Shown: positions 8,218 through 17,163, numbered from the stretch's first letter. The stretch: DNA of 55,916 bases from an uncultured Lachnospiraceae bacterium (GCA_947626435.1 CANQSB010000021.1:1-55916); one strand, 5' to 3'. The notes: generated by a model not told the origin, from the letters alone. Numbers and translations: made by a program.

Positions 8218-8355
8218 ATGTCTGGTACAAATAAAGATGAAAAACCAACTGATGAGTATGTGTCATGGGAAGTCTTTAAGTCAAAGTGTAAGAGCCTGAG
8301 TGAAGAGGATGTTGATATAAGGAGAACCGGAGCAGCAACAGTCTACTTCGGGTAA
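8218..8355 (+). CDS. Possible 45-residue protein or gene remnant
   Basis: The frame encodes a charged peptide (DEYVSWEVFKSKCKSLSEED) ending YFG. It has no convincing ribosome site and matches no family I recognise. It may be the leftover start of a longer gene. Confidence 0.25.
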   Translation: MSGTNKDEKPTDEYVSWEVFKSKCKSLSEEDVDIRRTGAATVYFG

Positions 8356-8380
8356 GTCACATAGTGTGTAGATTTATTTC

Positions 8381-8410
8381 TTTACATATCACCTTTTGCG
8401 GCGTTATAAT
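8381..8410 (+). promoter_or_regulatory. Sigma-A promoter
   Basis: TTTACA and TATAAT are separated by 18 bp, 39 bases upstream of the next start codon. Confidence 0.7.
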
Positions 8411-8448
8411 AAAATCATAGATAGACAGAATTTTGGGAGGCAACAAAT

Positions 8449-8916
8449 ATGTTTGAGCCAGGTCAATATGAATATGGATTAAAGACAGGAGATTTATCGG
8501 AAGAGGAAATGATCAAAATTTTCAAAAAGGCTAACAGGAAAATCGCCAAATGTCTTAATGATTCCCGTATGCCAAGAGGAATGAATATGTTAAAGGCTAC
8601 CGGTTCGTTTGGCACCTCAACACCGGATGCGGAGCCGCCGGAATATGACCATGTCTATCGGTTTACACATGTGTGCAGCAATCTCTTTATCGAACTGTAT
8701 CCCAATCGTGAGAAAAATGGGCGCATAAAGTTTTTGGAAGACGGTATCATCTGGAATTTGCACATTATATTTTGGGGAAGTGGCTATACGCCTAAATTGT
8801 CTGAAGATGATCCCATTGACGAATTTGGACCAAGAGTTTTGCAGGAGCTATTTCAGATGCTTCCCTGTGAAAAGGTACTTATCAGGAAAACTGACATAGG
8901 CGAGGAATGGCTATAA
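8449..8916 (+). CDS. Hypothetical protein, 155 residues
   Basis: I do not recognise this protein. It is soluble and acidic, with an N-terminal helical part (LSEEEMIKIFKKANRKIAKCL) and a mixed strand/helix part rich in aromatic residues (RFTHVCSNLFIELYP, GIIWNLHIIFWG). It has no signal peptide or membrane helix. A strong promoter and a GGGAGG site nine bases before the ATG support expression. The sequence around its leader (AAATCATAGATA) is repeated just before the next gene, so the two may share a control element. Confidence 0.7.
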   Translation: MFEPGQYEYGLKTGDLSEEEMIKIFKKANRKIAKCLNDSRMPRGMNMLKATGSFGTSTPDAEPPEYDHVYRFTHVCSNLFIELYPNREKNGRIKFLEDGIIWNLHIIFWGSGYTPKLSEDDPIDEFGPRVLQELFQMLPCEKVLIRKTDIGEEWL

Positions 8917-8962
8917 TGAATCTGTAAATCATAGATAAACCGAATACTACAGGGAGAACAAA

Positions 8963-9880
8963 ATGGCAGAAAACAAACAGAAGATACAGTGGCATCCGGC
9001 ATTTGCAGCCGCTCTTGAGATGGAGCTTTTGGAGAACAAGGACGACTTGGAGTTTGAAAGAGAGCATAACCTTAACAGAAAACCGTTACTTATAGATTGT
9101 CTGGTAATAAAAAAGAAAAATGATGTAGTCATAAAGAATGAGATAGGAAAATTCTTTAGGAAGTACAACCTAATCGAATACAAATCAGCGAGAGATTCCC
9201 TGTCCATAGATGATGTGGCAAAGACGCAAGGATACGCCCATTTATATAAGGCATATGGTGAAAGCATTAATGCGGTAAAGTTTGATGAAGTGACAGTCAC
9301 TCTGATACGCGAATCAAAGCCCATCGGGTTATTCAAGTATTTTGAAGAAAACAAATACGCCGTATCAAATCCGGGCAAAGGGATATATTATATAGAAAGC
9401 GGGTTAAAGTTTCCGGCACAGATAATCGTAGGAAAAGAGCTTACCCATGAAGACCACGAATGGTTTAATCTGCTGTCAGATAAAGTAACGAAGCAGGAAA
9501 TGGCAAGAGCCATTGAATATTCGAGAAAAGTAAGGAGCAAGAACGAAAGGGAACTGATAGACGCTATATTTGAAGTGAGCGCATTGGCGAATAAGAATAT
9601 AGTGGAAGAATTGAAGATGGGAGATGAGAATATGTGTCAGGCTTTAATGGAAATAATGAAACCGGAGATTGAAGAAGTTGTAAATAAAGCTGTAAATACA
9701 GCAGTATTGCAGGAACGCAGGGAAACGACAGAACGCGTTACAGAGCGCGTTACAGAACATGCTATTAGAGTAGCGGTTGAAATGCTTCGTGGTTTGAACT
9801 TGGGAAATGCTGAAATTAAGGAAGCATTACAAAAGAATTATAATCTCTCAGAAGAAGAAGCACTCTCATATTTACAATAA
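8963..9880 (+). CDS. Rpn-like PD-(D/E)XK family protein
   Basis: This 305-residue protein has a likely nuclease core of Asp45 in PLLIDCLVI followed by IEYKSARD, which supplies Glu72 and Lys74. After the core comes a long helical tail with an internal repeat, TERVTERVTEH, at about 255-265, and a C-terminal NLGNAEIKEALQKNYNLSEEEAL. That tail is common in Rpn-like and putative-transposase families of gut Clostridia. A GGGAGA site precedes the ATG. It is unrelated in detail to the gene at 808-1668 but belongs to the same broad fold. Biochemical activity is unproven. Confidence 0.72.
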   Translation: MAENKQKIQWHPAFAAALEMELLENKDDLEFEREHNLNRKPLLIDCLVIKKKNDVVIKNEIGKFFRKYNLIEYKSARDSLSIDDVAKTQGYAHLYKAYGESINAVKFDEVTVTLIRESKPIGLFKYFEENKYAVSNPGKGIYYIESGLKFPAQIIVGKELTHEDHEWFNLLSDKVTKQEMARAIEYSRKVRSKNERELIDAIFEVSALANKNIVEELKMGDENMCQALMEIMKPEIEEVVNKAVNTAVLQERRETTERVTERVTEHAIRVAVEMLRGLNLGNAEIKEALQKNYNLSEEEALSYLQ

Positions 9881-9887
9881 TATCCGA

Positions 9888-11018
9888 CTATACTATTTTT
9901 CTGACTGGTCTTAACACTTGATAACCAAGAGCCTCGGGATAATGCCGTTGGTAGTCCTGACATTCGCCCTCGTTCCATTCAAAACCAAGCGTTTTCGGAT
10001 TATAATTCCACGCCAACTCCTCAACGCGTTTCATTACCTCAACATTTTCTGTCAGATAATCGAACGGCTGATGGCAGAATACAATGTAATAGCTATCGGG
10101 AAATGTTCCCCGAAGTTCAAAGCCTTCGGGTATCTCGCCATTGTAATCCAACCTTACACCCGCGCCAAAGAAATATTTGCGCTCTCCATTTTCATGTGTC
10201 CACCCTGCCGTAAATCTGGTACACACCAAATCAAGGTCGCAATCATTTAAGCTGGAAATAATTCCGCAGGCAAGGTCACAGTTGTGCCCGGGCTTTTTTC
10301 GATATTCTGACGGTGCGCATCCGTAAGCATGCTTAAAAGCACGCGTAAAAGTTGACTGGTCTGAAAATCCGTACCGCAAAGCAATATCCATGATAGAGAG
10401 GTCGGTATCCCGCAAATCGACAGCCGCCATTGCCAAGCGTCTGCGGAACACATACTCACGAATCGTCATGCCCGCAAGCCTATGGAATTGTTCTGAACAG
10501 TAACAAGGCGAATAACCAATATGTTTAGAAATTTCTGAAAGCGATGGCTTCTCACAGATATGATCTTCAATATACTCCTTTAATCCCCCAAACGCATCAT
10601 CAAGCATTTTGTTCAGAGCGTTCTTCACGCTCGTAGTCCTTAGTTCCTGCGCATATTCAGCCTGAATGGAAATTCTTTTCACATATTCATATTTTCGTTG
10701 ATATTTCAAACTCTCATTCATATAGTCATATCTGTGCTTATTAATAATTGGCTCAAAGAACAATCCCATCAGCACAGAGATAAGTGATATCATCACAATG
10801 ACAAAATCAATCTGCGCAAAATATCCCATCAGCACGATAACACAACATGAATGAGAAACAAACCAAGATACATTATTTAAGATGCCCTTTACCCGATTAA
10901 ACAAATCATTTAACGCAAATGTCACATTATCGTAGTAATCAGGGTTATCAAAACATTCTATGTCAACCGTCATAATTTTCCTATATATCATATCCTTTGC
11001 ACGAGTTTGGAAGTTCAT
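9888..11018 (-). CDS. AraC-family regulator fused to a fragment of an ABC exporter membrane domain
   Basis: Residues 1 to about 140 are not regulatory sequence. They match the middle of a type I ABC exporter membrane domain, with IECFDNPDYYDNVTFAL, two hydrophobic segments (50-70 and 72-90) and YEYVKRISIQAEYAQELR. From about residue 146 a standard AraC DNA-binding domain follows (two helix-turn-helices, EYIEDHICEKPSLSEISKHI and IMDIALRYGFSDQSTFTRAF), then a GyrI-like effector-binding domain (250-376). No Shine-Dalgarno sequence precedes the first ATG, and a stop lies five codons upstream. An in-frame deletion joining two genes is the simplest origin. Whether it works is unknown. Confidence 0.8.
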   Translation of the reverse strand: MNFQTRAKDMIYRKIMTVDIECFDNPDYYDNVTFALNDLFNRVKGILNNVSWFVSHSCCVIVLMGYFAQIDFVIVMISLISVLMGLFFEPIINKHRYDYMNESLKYQRKYEYVKRISIQAEYAQELRTTSVKNALNKMLDDAFGGLKEYIEDHICEKPSLSEISKHIGYSPCYCSEQFHRLAGMTIREYVFRRRLAMAAVDLRDTDLSIMDIALRYGFSDQSTFTRAFKHAYGCAPSEYRKKPGHNCDLACGIISSLNDCDLDLVCTRFTAGWTHENGERKYFFGAGVRLDYNGEIPEGFELRGTFPDSYYIVFCHQPFDYLTENVEVMKRVEELAWNYNPKTLGFEWNEGECQDYQRHYPEALGYQVLRPVRKIV

Positions 11019-11148
11019 AGAAAAAGGAGACTAAGCAAAATTTAATGGAATTGTGTGTGTGGTTGTGATAAAATATCAGCGTTGAACAATTAAACGAATA
11101 GAAATTTATAAAATAGAGAAGTCGCTCGAATATAGAAAAGGTGAAACT

Positions 11149-11829
11149 ATGCGTAAGCAATTGGAAATATTCCACAATCTGGTTTTAGAGTTTAAAAAAG
11201 ACACATCCATTGATGCTGTATTGTTAAATGGTTCTGTTGCATATGGTACTGCTACTGATTTGTCTGATTTGGATATTATCGTACTTGGAAAAAGGAATGA
11301 CTTTATATCACAACTAATTGATGGTGTTTTAGTTGAAATACATTATACCACTTTTGATAAGGCTATTGATAAGTTGAAAAGCAATCCAATGGAAATATAT
11401 AAATATCTTGATGCGAAGATTGAATATGATAATGGAAAAGCACAAGAAATCATTGCATATGCTGAAACTGTACTGGAACATTATTGTGTTTCAAAAAAGG
11501 AGCAATCCGAAATTTGCTACTGGTTGAAAAGTACAAGGCTGAAATTGAAATCTGCATTTTCAAAACAAGATGTTTTACTAATCTCCTATCTTGTCGCAAC
11601 AAACACATGGAAGGTGTTAGAAGGAGTCTGGGCAGTCAACAAAATGCCAATTCCTCCATCAAGCAGTTTATATCGCAGATATTCAAAGTTAGAACTCATT
11701 CCATGTCAAAAGTGGTTTGAAAAACTAATGGTTGGAAGTGTAAAAAATAGAGGAAATACAATGATTGAGATTATTGATTGGATATTAAATTCCAGTTTGT
11801 TGTCGAACAGTTGCTTACTTGATATCTAA
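11149..11829 (+). CDS. Nucleotidyltransferase-domain protein (MNT-like)
   Basis: This 226-residue protein has the pol-beta nucleotidyltransferase signature NGS (27-29) followed by DLSDLD with Asp40 and Asp42 as metal ligands, then an all-helical C-terminal half. The family includes aminoglycoside nucleotidyltransferases and MNT antitoxins that AMPylate HEPN toxins. No separate HEPN gene is adjacent, and the helical second half resembles that of stand-alone transferases. The gene is AT-rich like the UvrA-like gene and ends two bases before the right copy of the 28-bp repeat. Substrate unknown. Confidence 0.8.
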   Translation: MRKQLEIFHNLVLEFKKDTSIDAVLLNGSVAYGTATDLSDLDIIVLGKRNDFISQLIDGVLVEIHYTTFDKAIDKLKSNPMEIYKYLDAKIEYDNGKAQEIIAYAETVLEHYCVSKKEQSEICYWLKSTRLKLKSAFSKQDVLLISYLVATNTWKVLEGVWAVNKMPIPPSSSLYRRYSKLELIPCQKWFEKLMVGSVKNRGNTMIEIIDWILNSSLLSNSCLLDI

Positions 11830-11830
11830 C

Positions 11831-11858
11831 ATTATATCACCCAAATGTGAAGAAATCT
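11831..11858 (-). repeat. 28-bp inverted repeat, right copy
   Basis: This is the reverse complement of 4714-4741 with two mismatches. Here it lies immediately downstream of the nucleotidyltransferase gene and points away from it. No target-site duplication is evident next to the pair. Confidence 0.6.
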
Positions 11859-11938
11859 CCCGTCTGTTAAGATGGTTCTAACTGCAAAAAAGAATTGAAA
11901 AAAATTTGTCACAAAGCTATTGATAAAATATAGTAAAA

Positions 11939-11987
11939 CAGGATTTGCCGAATCCTGCTTGACTAATTTGTTTTTCCGCGTTATATT
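11939..11987 (+). promoter_or_regulatory. Hairpin followed by a sigma-A promoter
   Basis: CAGGATT/AATCCTG form a perfect 7-bp stem. TTGACT (11959-11964) and TATATT (11982-11987) follow with 17-bp spacing and would transcribe the ATPase pseudogene. Confidence 0.6.
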
Positions 11988-12016
11988 GTAGCTACCATAA
12001 AATTGGAGGTAGTGCT

Positions 12017-12621
12017 ATGTTTATCGGCAGAGAGCGGGAACTGGAGGCTCTGAACAAGCTATACGATTCAAACAAATTTGAATTCATGGTCATATACGGA
12101 CGGCGGCGCGTGGGAAAAACGGCGCTGATCAATCAATTTATCCAAGACAAAAACGCTATTTATTTTATGGGCATGGAGAGTAACGCCAAGCAAAATCTTG
12201 AAAACTTCAGTAAGAGTATTTTGGAGTACCGTACAGGCATCGAAACAGATGGTTCCTTCCACTCCTTTCAAGCGGCTTTGGAGTATGTGTTCAAGCTGTC
12301 CGAACAGGAGCGGCTCATTCTCGCCATTGACGAGTACCCTTATGTCGCCCGGTCGCCGAGCAGGACAAGGATACTGCCCTTTTTGGCGAGTGCAAATGGA
12401 CGAACGAGAAGGTCGATCTCGGCGTGCCGGAAACTCTGGTCAAACGCAGTGAGCTGTTCCCATATCAACACAAGCACTTCTACCTCTTTGCTAAATCCGG
12501 ATTCACCAAAGGGTGCGTAGACAGGGCGAAGGAAATGGGGAATGTGACGCTGGTGAGATATGAGGATATTGTTGCTGTTGGAAAAGAACCACAGAACCAT
12601 ATACATCGGGAAGGAATTTAA
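12017..12621 (+). pseudogene. AAA+ ATPase of the archaeal-ATPase/DUF234 type, internally deleted and frameshifted
   Basis: The N-terminal frame starts after GGAGG and carries the P-loop YGRRRVGKTALI and the Walker B region LILAIDEYPYVA, then shifts to nonsense. In another frame from about 12350 to 12621 the C-terminal nuclease-like domain resumes (EQDKDTALFGECKWTNEKVD, YLFAKSGFTKGCVDRAKEMG). About 115 N-terminal and 90 C-terminal residues remain of a usual ~450-480, so roughly 250 internal residues are lost. GTCGCC occurs twice (12344-12349 and 12352-12357) at the junction, suggesting microhomology-mediated deletion. The family is linked to defence and mobile contexts. Confidence 0.88.
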
Positions 12622-12690
12622 GGGTAATATATGTAGGAATGTTTGCGCTCTTTTGGATAATTGGTTATTAGGGATGCGATTATTTATAAG

Positions 12691-12779
12691 TTGACAAAAA
12701 AATCTATGTAGTATAAACTAAACATAGTATTTGGAGTGCTGTTCTTTATGGGCGTTGCTTTAATAGGGCAGCGCTTTTT
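12691..12779 (+). promoter_or_regulatory. Promoter with a terminator hairpin in the leader of the chemoreceptor gene
   Basis: TTGACA (12691-12696) and TATAAA (12712-12717) are 15 bp apart. The hairpin GCGTTGC/GCAGCGC followed by TTTTT ends at 12779, 33 bases before the start codon. Transcription from this promoter must pass the terminator, so the gene may be controlled by attenuation. The leader is too short for a known c-di-GMP riboswitch. Confidence 0.55.
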
Positions 12780-12812
12780 GGCATAATAAAAGCCAGAAAG
12801 AGAGGATTTACT

Positions 12813-14378
12813 ATGAAAACATTGGAAAACGGAAAAAAAAATAAATATTTGTCAGCATTAGACGAATACATAAATAAAGTATATGTACTTGTGCTTTTGC
12901 TTGTCCCGGGAGCCTGTGAATGTGCAGGATTATCGTATACATTTTCTAAGTTTGTGGGTTGGCTGCCAAGTGTAAGCTGGGTAGCGCTGGTTATTTTCGA
13001 TATTACATGCATCCTGTATTTGCTGATTGGAATATTCTTTATTAAAACCGGAATTGAGGATGGTTATGTACTGCCGGACAAATTAAAGTCAGGAAAAATA
13101 TTTCTTGTGCTTATCATGTTTATACAGTTCAATTTCATTGTTTATATGATTCCCGCAACCGACTTTTGGGGATTTGCTTTCTTCTTTGTTATACTTACAT
13201 CATTCTTTTTGGATTATAAAATGGTGGCAATAACTTCGATTGAGATTGGAGCTTCGGTTATAGCGTCATGGATTTTGTATGGTGAAGTTCATCTGCCGGC
13301 CCGGGATGCAAATTTTCCTGTAAATATGCTTGACCGGGTGGTTTGTGTGGCGTTGTCGTTATCTACAATAGTCCTGCTGACATATTTAATCAACAGGTTT
13401 CTTGTAAATGCTAAAAAAGATGAAATGGAACGGAATAATGAAAAAGTGATGAATGTTTTAGACTCTGTTCAGACATTATCCGACAGGCTGAAAAACGCAG
13501 GTGTATCACTTTCACAGATTTCTGAAAATGAAAGTTCTGCGGCTGAAGAGCTTGCTTCTACCAGTGAACAGTTGGTAGAAAGCAGTAGTTTGTTAAGCGC
13601 TAAAACAGATGAAAGCATGGCAAATCTTGGTGAGTTAAATGAATGGGCAGGTGTTGTTTCCCAGAGTGTTGAAAAAGTTGAAGCAGGTTCTAAAGAATTG
13701 CTTGATAAATCTGTAGCCAGTCAGGAACTTCTTAATAATCTGCAGACAGTAAACAGCGAAGTATCCGAATCTATGAAGATGACGACGGATATTGCGCAGA
13801 AATTATCTGTGGCAGTGAAAGAAATAGGCGTTACCTTGGAATTGATAAATGACATATCCAATTCGACAAATTTACTTGCCTTGAACGCTTCAATCGAAGC
13901 AGCCAGAGCCGGCGAAGCCGGAAAGGGTTTTTCGGTCGTGGCAATGGAGGTTGGAAATCTTGCAAACAGCACTCAGAAATCCCTGGCGGAAGTCAAAACA
14001 GTTATTGAACGGGTGCAGAATAATGTAAAAGAGATTAATGATCAGATACATGAAAACTCATCTAAACTCGATACGCAGAATGGATATTTTACGGATGTGT
14101 TCAGCAGTATGCATGATATGATAGAATTACTTAATATTTCCGCTAATGCGATCAGTACGATGGGTGAAGCGCATAACAAACAATCTGAGGTCATTCAGAA
14201 AACAGTTTCCATTAATCAGGATATAGCCGAAAGCATCAAAGACGAAAATGAAAAGTTTGTTTCTATTAATGAGATGGCTGAAAATAATGCCAATGATACG
14301 GCGGAAGTTGCTATGCAGGCGAATGCGATTAATAGTCTGGTAGAAGAAATGAGCCAGTTGTTAAAAATTGAGGATTAA
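12813..14378 (+). CDS. Methyl-accepting chemotaxis protein with a six-helix membrane input domain
   Basis: This 521-residue receptor has about six membrane helices (23-44, 54-77, 95-112, 117-134, 136-156, 175-194) with only short loops, so it probably senses something in or near the membrane. No clear HAMP domain follows. A coiled coil leads to the conserved signalling tip [20 protein letters not shown] (354-373), which contacts CheA and CheW. The protein ends without an NWETF-type pentapeptide tether. CheY and a GGDEF protein lie close by on the other strand. No cheA or cheW is in the window. Confidence 0.92.
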   Translation: MKTLENGKKNKYLSALDEYINKVYVLVLLLVPGACECAGLSYTFSKFVGWLPSVSWVALVIFDITCILYLLIGIFFIKTGIEDGYVLPDKLKSGKIFLVLIMFIQFNFIVYMIPATDFWGFAFFFVILTSFFLDYKMVAITSIEIGASVIASWILYGEVHLPARDANFPVNMLDRVVCVALSLSTIVLLTYLINRFLVNAKKDEMERNNEKVMNVLDSVQTLSDRLKNAGVSLSQISENESSAAEELASTSEQLVESSSLLSAKTDESMANLGELNEWAGVVSQSVEKVEAGSKELLDKSVASQELLNNLQTVNSEVSESMKMTTDIAQKLSVAVKEIGVTLELINDISNSTNLLALNASIEAARAGEAGKGFSVVAMEVGNLANSTQKSLAEVKTVIERVQNNVKEINDQIHENSSKLDTQNGYFTDVFSSMHDMIELLNISANAISTMGEAHNKQSEVIQKTVSINQDIAESIKDENEKFVSINEMAENNANDTAEVAMQANAINSLVEEMSQLLKIED

Positions 14379-14390
14379 AAACAAAATGCC

Positions 14391-14633
14391 CTAAGAAATC
14401 GTTTCGATTCCGTTTAAAATCGGGACGACTGATTTTTCTACTTTCCGAGTGTTTCGCAAAATCAGGAAAACCATTAAAATCGCGTTGGCTATGACTAGAA
14501 ACCCTGTCCCTGTCATGATGGTGAAAATATATTTGGCATCCAGTGAAAGTATGATTGCCGCGTTGCTGCTTTCCGCCATATCTATATTCACCGCCAAAGG
14601 AAATATGCCGGTGAAAGCCGCCAAAAGCCACAA
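14391..14633 (-). CDS. Possible small two-helix membrane protein, or remnant
   Basis: The frame encodes two hydrophobic stretches (WLLAAFTGIFPLAV and IFTIMTGTGFLVIANAILMVFLI) joined by a short polar loop and ending in a basic tail. There is no ATG and no ribosome site; the earliest plausible start is a TTG. It lies downstream of the cheY terminator and convergent with the chemoreceptor. It could be the surviving end of a membrane sensor. Coding status is unsure. Confidence 0.35.
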   Translation of the reverse strand: MWLLAAFTGIFPLAVNIDMAESSNAAIILSLDAKYIFTIMTGTGFLVIANAILMVFLILRNTRKVEKSVVPILNGIETIS

Positions 14634-14662
14634 AAAAGCCGTAACGAAAAAAGGCTGGTAAA

Positions 14663-14698
14663 TAAAATATCGGCGGCAGTGCCGAAAACACTGCCGCC
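14663..14698 (-). terminator. Strong intrinsic terminator of the cheY-like gene
   Basis: A perfect 10-bp stem, GGCGGCAGTG/CACTGCCGCC, with a 7-base loop is followed on the minus strand by an AT-rich, T-containing tail. Confidence 0.8.
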
Positions 14699-14754
14699 TG
14701 CCACATGCTTAAACATATGCAAAGCAACAACCTTTATTGCTAATTTTAATATGC

Positions 14755-15117
14755 CTATCCAACAACCTTTTTGACGGCTTCCAAAACTCTTTCTGCCTGG
14801 AACGGCTTGACAATGAAATCTCTCGCCCCCGACTGTATTGCCTCAATAACCATTGCCTGCTGTCCCATAGCGGAACACATGATTACGGTCGCATTCGGGT
14901 CGTTGCCCTTGATTGCCTTCAGCGCCTGTATGCCGTCCATTTCAGGCATCGTAATGTCCATCAGCACCAAATCGGGCTTGACCTCGTTGTATTTGTCTAC
15001 GGCGATTTTGCCGTTCTCGGCTTCAGCAGCTATGTTATATCCGTTTTTTGTCAAAATATCCTTAATCATCATTCTCATAAAAGCCGCGTCATCGACAATT
15101 AATATATTTTTTGCCAT
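14755..15117 (-). CDS. cheY: CheY-type single-domain response regulator
   Basis: The 120-residue receiver domain has the acidic pair in ILIVDDA, the phosphorylated Asp in VLMDITMPEMDG, a Ser/Thr position in IMCSAMG and the conserved Lys in IVKPF. There is no output domain. It is expected to carry phosphoryl signal from CheA to the flagellar switch or another target. I chose the ATG seven bases after GAGGAGG rather than the GTG one codon earlier. Its neighbours, the chemoreceptor and GGDEF protein, support a motility or second-messenger role. Confidence 0.92.
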   Translation of the reverse strand: MAKNILIVDDAAFMRMMIKDILTKNGYNIAAEAENGKIAVDKYNEVKPDLVLMDITMPEMDGIQALKAIKGNDPNATVIMCSAMGQQAMVIEAIQSGARDFIVKPFQAERVLEAVKKVVG

Positions 15118-15204
15118 CACTATTCCTCCTCTGAAATAATCAGCTCCCTAACTTTAATCCTATTTTACAATTATTTTTCGGATTTGTCTATATAAGATTT
15201 TCAT

Positions 15205-17163
15205 TTATTCCCAAAAGCCCTCCGCTTCGCCGACAAAACCCTCCTCCGAACAGAACTGCTGATATATTTCCCAGATTTCCGAATCCGATTTTACATGGTC
15301 AAAACATTTAAGACCGGAGATGTATCCATGGTAGGACGGCTGGAAAATATCGCCGCCAAGCATTATCTGCTTGCATGCGGGCAATACCGGGATATCCACC
15401 TGAAAGCCGGATTTTTTACCGTTTATGTATGTGCAGCTGGTCTGCGAAATGCTGTTGTAGGAAACACATATAAACGTCCATCTGTCACATAACGCCTGCC
15501 TTGTTATCACATCATGGAAACCCATAACATTTGCGTCTTCGCTTATACGGAAGATGGCGTTGCCTCCGCCGGCGTGTGGCACAAAAGAAATAAATCCGCC
15601 AAAATACCGTCCGAAAAACGCGCTGCTCCAAAAATTCGCTTCAACAGGCTTTAGCCACATGCATATGGTGTAGGATTCCTCAGGCAAAAGCGAGCTTGGT
15701 ATTTCTATGACGTTTTCGGCGTTATTTCCACCCGGAAAGTATACCGCGCCCCAGTTTTTGCTTATGCCCTCGGCAAATTCAAGCTTGTCGCCTATATATT
15801 TTCCCTCAAGCTTTTTGGCATCAGAGTACAGATTATTTTGAAAACGGAATGAGGTTTCCCCTGCCCCGGTCTTTATTTTGTCTTTTATATAATCAAAATA
15901 TTTGTCAGGCGGGAGCGGGGGCGAATAGTAATCGCCGCTTATCGCGTTGCAGCCGCATCCTGTGAGATATCTTGCGTCATCCTTATTGGAAATGCCGTCA
16001 GCCACGACCTGAATATTTAACTCTCTGCCCAATGCGAGCAGGGTCTTTACAATCTGCTTTCCTCTTGCGGCCTTGAGCGCGTTGTTTAAATATTCGGCAT
16101 CAAATTTAATCGTGTCCAGCAGTAGTTTATCCAAAATCCGTATGCTTGAAAAATCCGTACCAAGATTTACGATTGAGATGGCAAAACCGATATTTTTTAA
16201 GCTTTGTATAGTTTTATATATAATGTCGCTTCCACGCTCAAATGCCGTCTCGTTTATTTCAAGCTCAATAAGCCGCGGACATATGCGGTGCTCGTCAAGC
16301 ATTGCCTTAAGCCTGTCGGGAAAATCCATGTCCTGAAGAAGCAGTCTGGATATGCGGACGGAAATCTGGTTTATTATTTTTTGCTCATTATCTTGAGTTT
16401 GAAAATATTTTTTATTTTCCTGCAAATGATGGCATACCTGATGAAATACCCACATATTGAGCTGGCGCACGAATCCGTTTTTTTCAAACAGGGGCAGAAA
16501 TTCTGACTGCGGCTTTTTGCTGCCGTCCCCGCTTTCCCAGAACAGTCTTACCTGTGACAGATATATAAGAGAGGTCTGCGCACGCATAATCGGGAGGTAA
16601 TATATTTTAAATTCGCCGTTTTCAAGCGCCTTCTGTTGGCGTTTTTCCATGTCTATTTCCCTGAAAACATCGTCTGCAATATCGTTGAACACGACATATC
16701 TGCCCTTGCCGTTATTCTTGGCGTGGTACATTGCCATGTCGCTTTTGAGGAGTATTTCGTCCATTGTGCTTGAGGAGTTTTCGTCATAGAGTATGCCAAT
16801 GCTTGCGGAGATATGCGTTGATATTTGGGAGAAACCCTCCTTGGCGCGTATTTTTTCCTGAATGCCGTCCGCTATGCCGCAAAGGTATTCACGCGTGCAG
16901 TTTCCCTCAAAAACGAGTACAAATTCATCACCGCCAAGGCGTACTACCTGCGAGTCGGGGGCACATTCAAGCAGGATTTTGGCGACTGCCTTTAGGAGCA
17001 AATCGCCTGTATTGTGGCCGTATACGTCATTTACCGTTTTGAAATTGTCCACATCCATAAACATAAAGTGAAGTCTGTGGTTAGGGCTTATTTTTTCGTA
17101 AAACATATACATTTGCTGCCTTGTGTAGAGACCCGTAAGGTAATCGTTTGTAATAGGTATCAT
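15205..17163 (-). CDS. GGDEF / degenerate EAL / LamG-like three-domain protein
   Basis: This 652-residue protein has no signal peptide or membrane helix. Residues 1-160 form a GGDEF domain with intact GGDEF (77-81), so diguanylate cyclase activity is plausible; the RxxD inhibitory site is absent. Residues 175-430 resemble an EAL phosphodiesterase, but EAL is replaced by QVR and the DDFG motif by VNLG, so catalysis is unlikely. Residues about 465-635 look like a laminin-G/concanavalin-A lectin fold (VYFPGGNNAENVIEIP, YTICMWLKP, WTFICVSYN, TCTYINGKKSGF). Such a lectin-like domain on a cytoplasmic c-di-GMP protein is unusual and may be a sensor. Confidence 0.88.
   Translation of the reverse strand: MIPITNDYLTGLYTRQQMYMFYEKISPNHRLHFMFMDVDNFKTVNDVYGHNTGDLLLKAVAKILLECAPDSQVVRLGGDEFVLVFEGNCTREYLCGIADGIQEKIRAKEGFSQISTHISASIGILYDENSSSTMDEILLKSDMAMYHAKNNGKGRYVVFNDIADDVFREIDMEKRQQKALENGEFKIYYLPIMRAQTSLIYLSQVRLFWESGDGSKKPQSEFLPLFEKNGFVRQLNMWVFHQVCHHLQENKKYFQTQDNEQKIINQISVRISRLLLQDMDFPDRLKAMLDEHRICPRLIELEINETAFERGSDIIYKTIQSLKNIGFAISIVNLGTDFSSIRILDKLLLDTIKFDAEYLNNALKAARGKQIVKTLLALGRELNIQVVADGISNKDDARYLTGCGCNAISGDYYSPPLPPDKYFDYIKDKIKTGAGETSFRFQNNLYSDAKKLEGKYIGDKLEFAEGISKNWGAVYFPGGNNAENVIEIPSSLLPEESYTICMWLKPVEANFWSSAFFGRYFGGFISFVPHAGGGNAIFRISEDANVMGFHDVITRQALCDRWTFICVSYNSISQTSCTYINGKKSGFQVDIPVLPACKQIMLGGDIFQPSYHGYISGLKCFDHVKSDSEIWEIYQQFCSEEGFVGEAEGFWE

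Noticed and set aside
9918-10250. Plus-strand frame opposite the AraC effector domain
   Set aside because: The minus strand encodes recognisable domains there; the plus frame has no start signal or motif.
4714-11858. Classical insertion sequence bounded by the 28-bp repeats
   Set aside because: No transposase lies inside and no target-site duplication is visible; it is kept only as a possible cassette.
12718-12812. c-di-GMP (GEMM) riboswitch before the chemoreceptor
   Set aside because: The leader is under 100 bases and lacks the conserved GEMM stems; only a simple terminator hairpin is seen.
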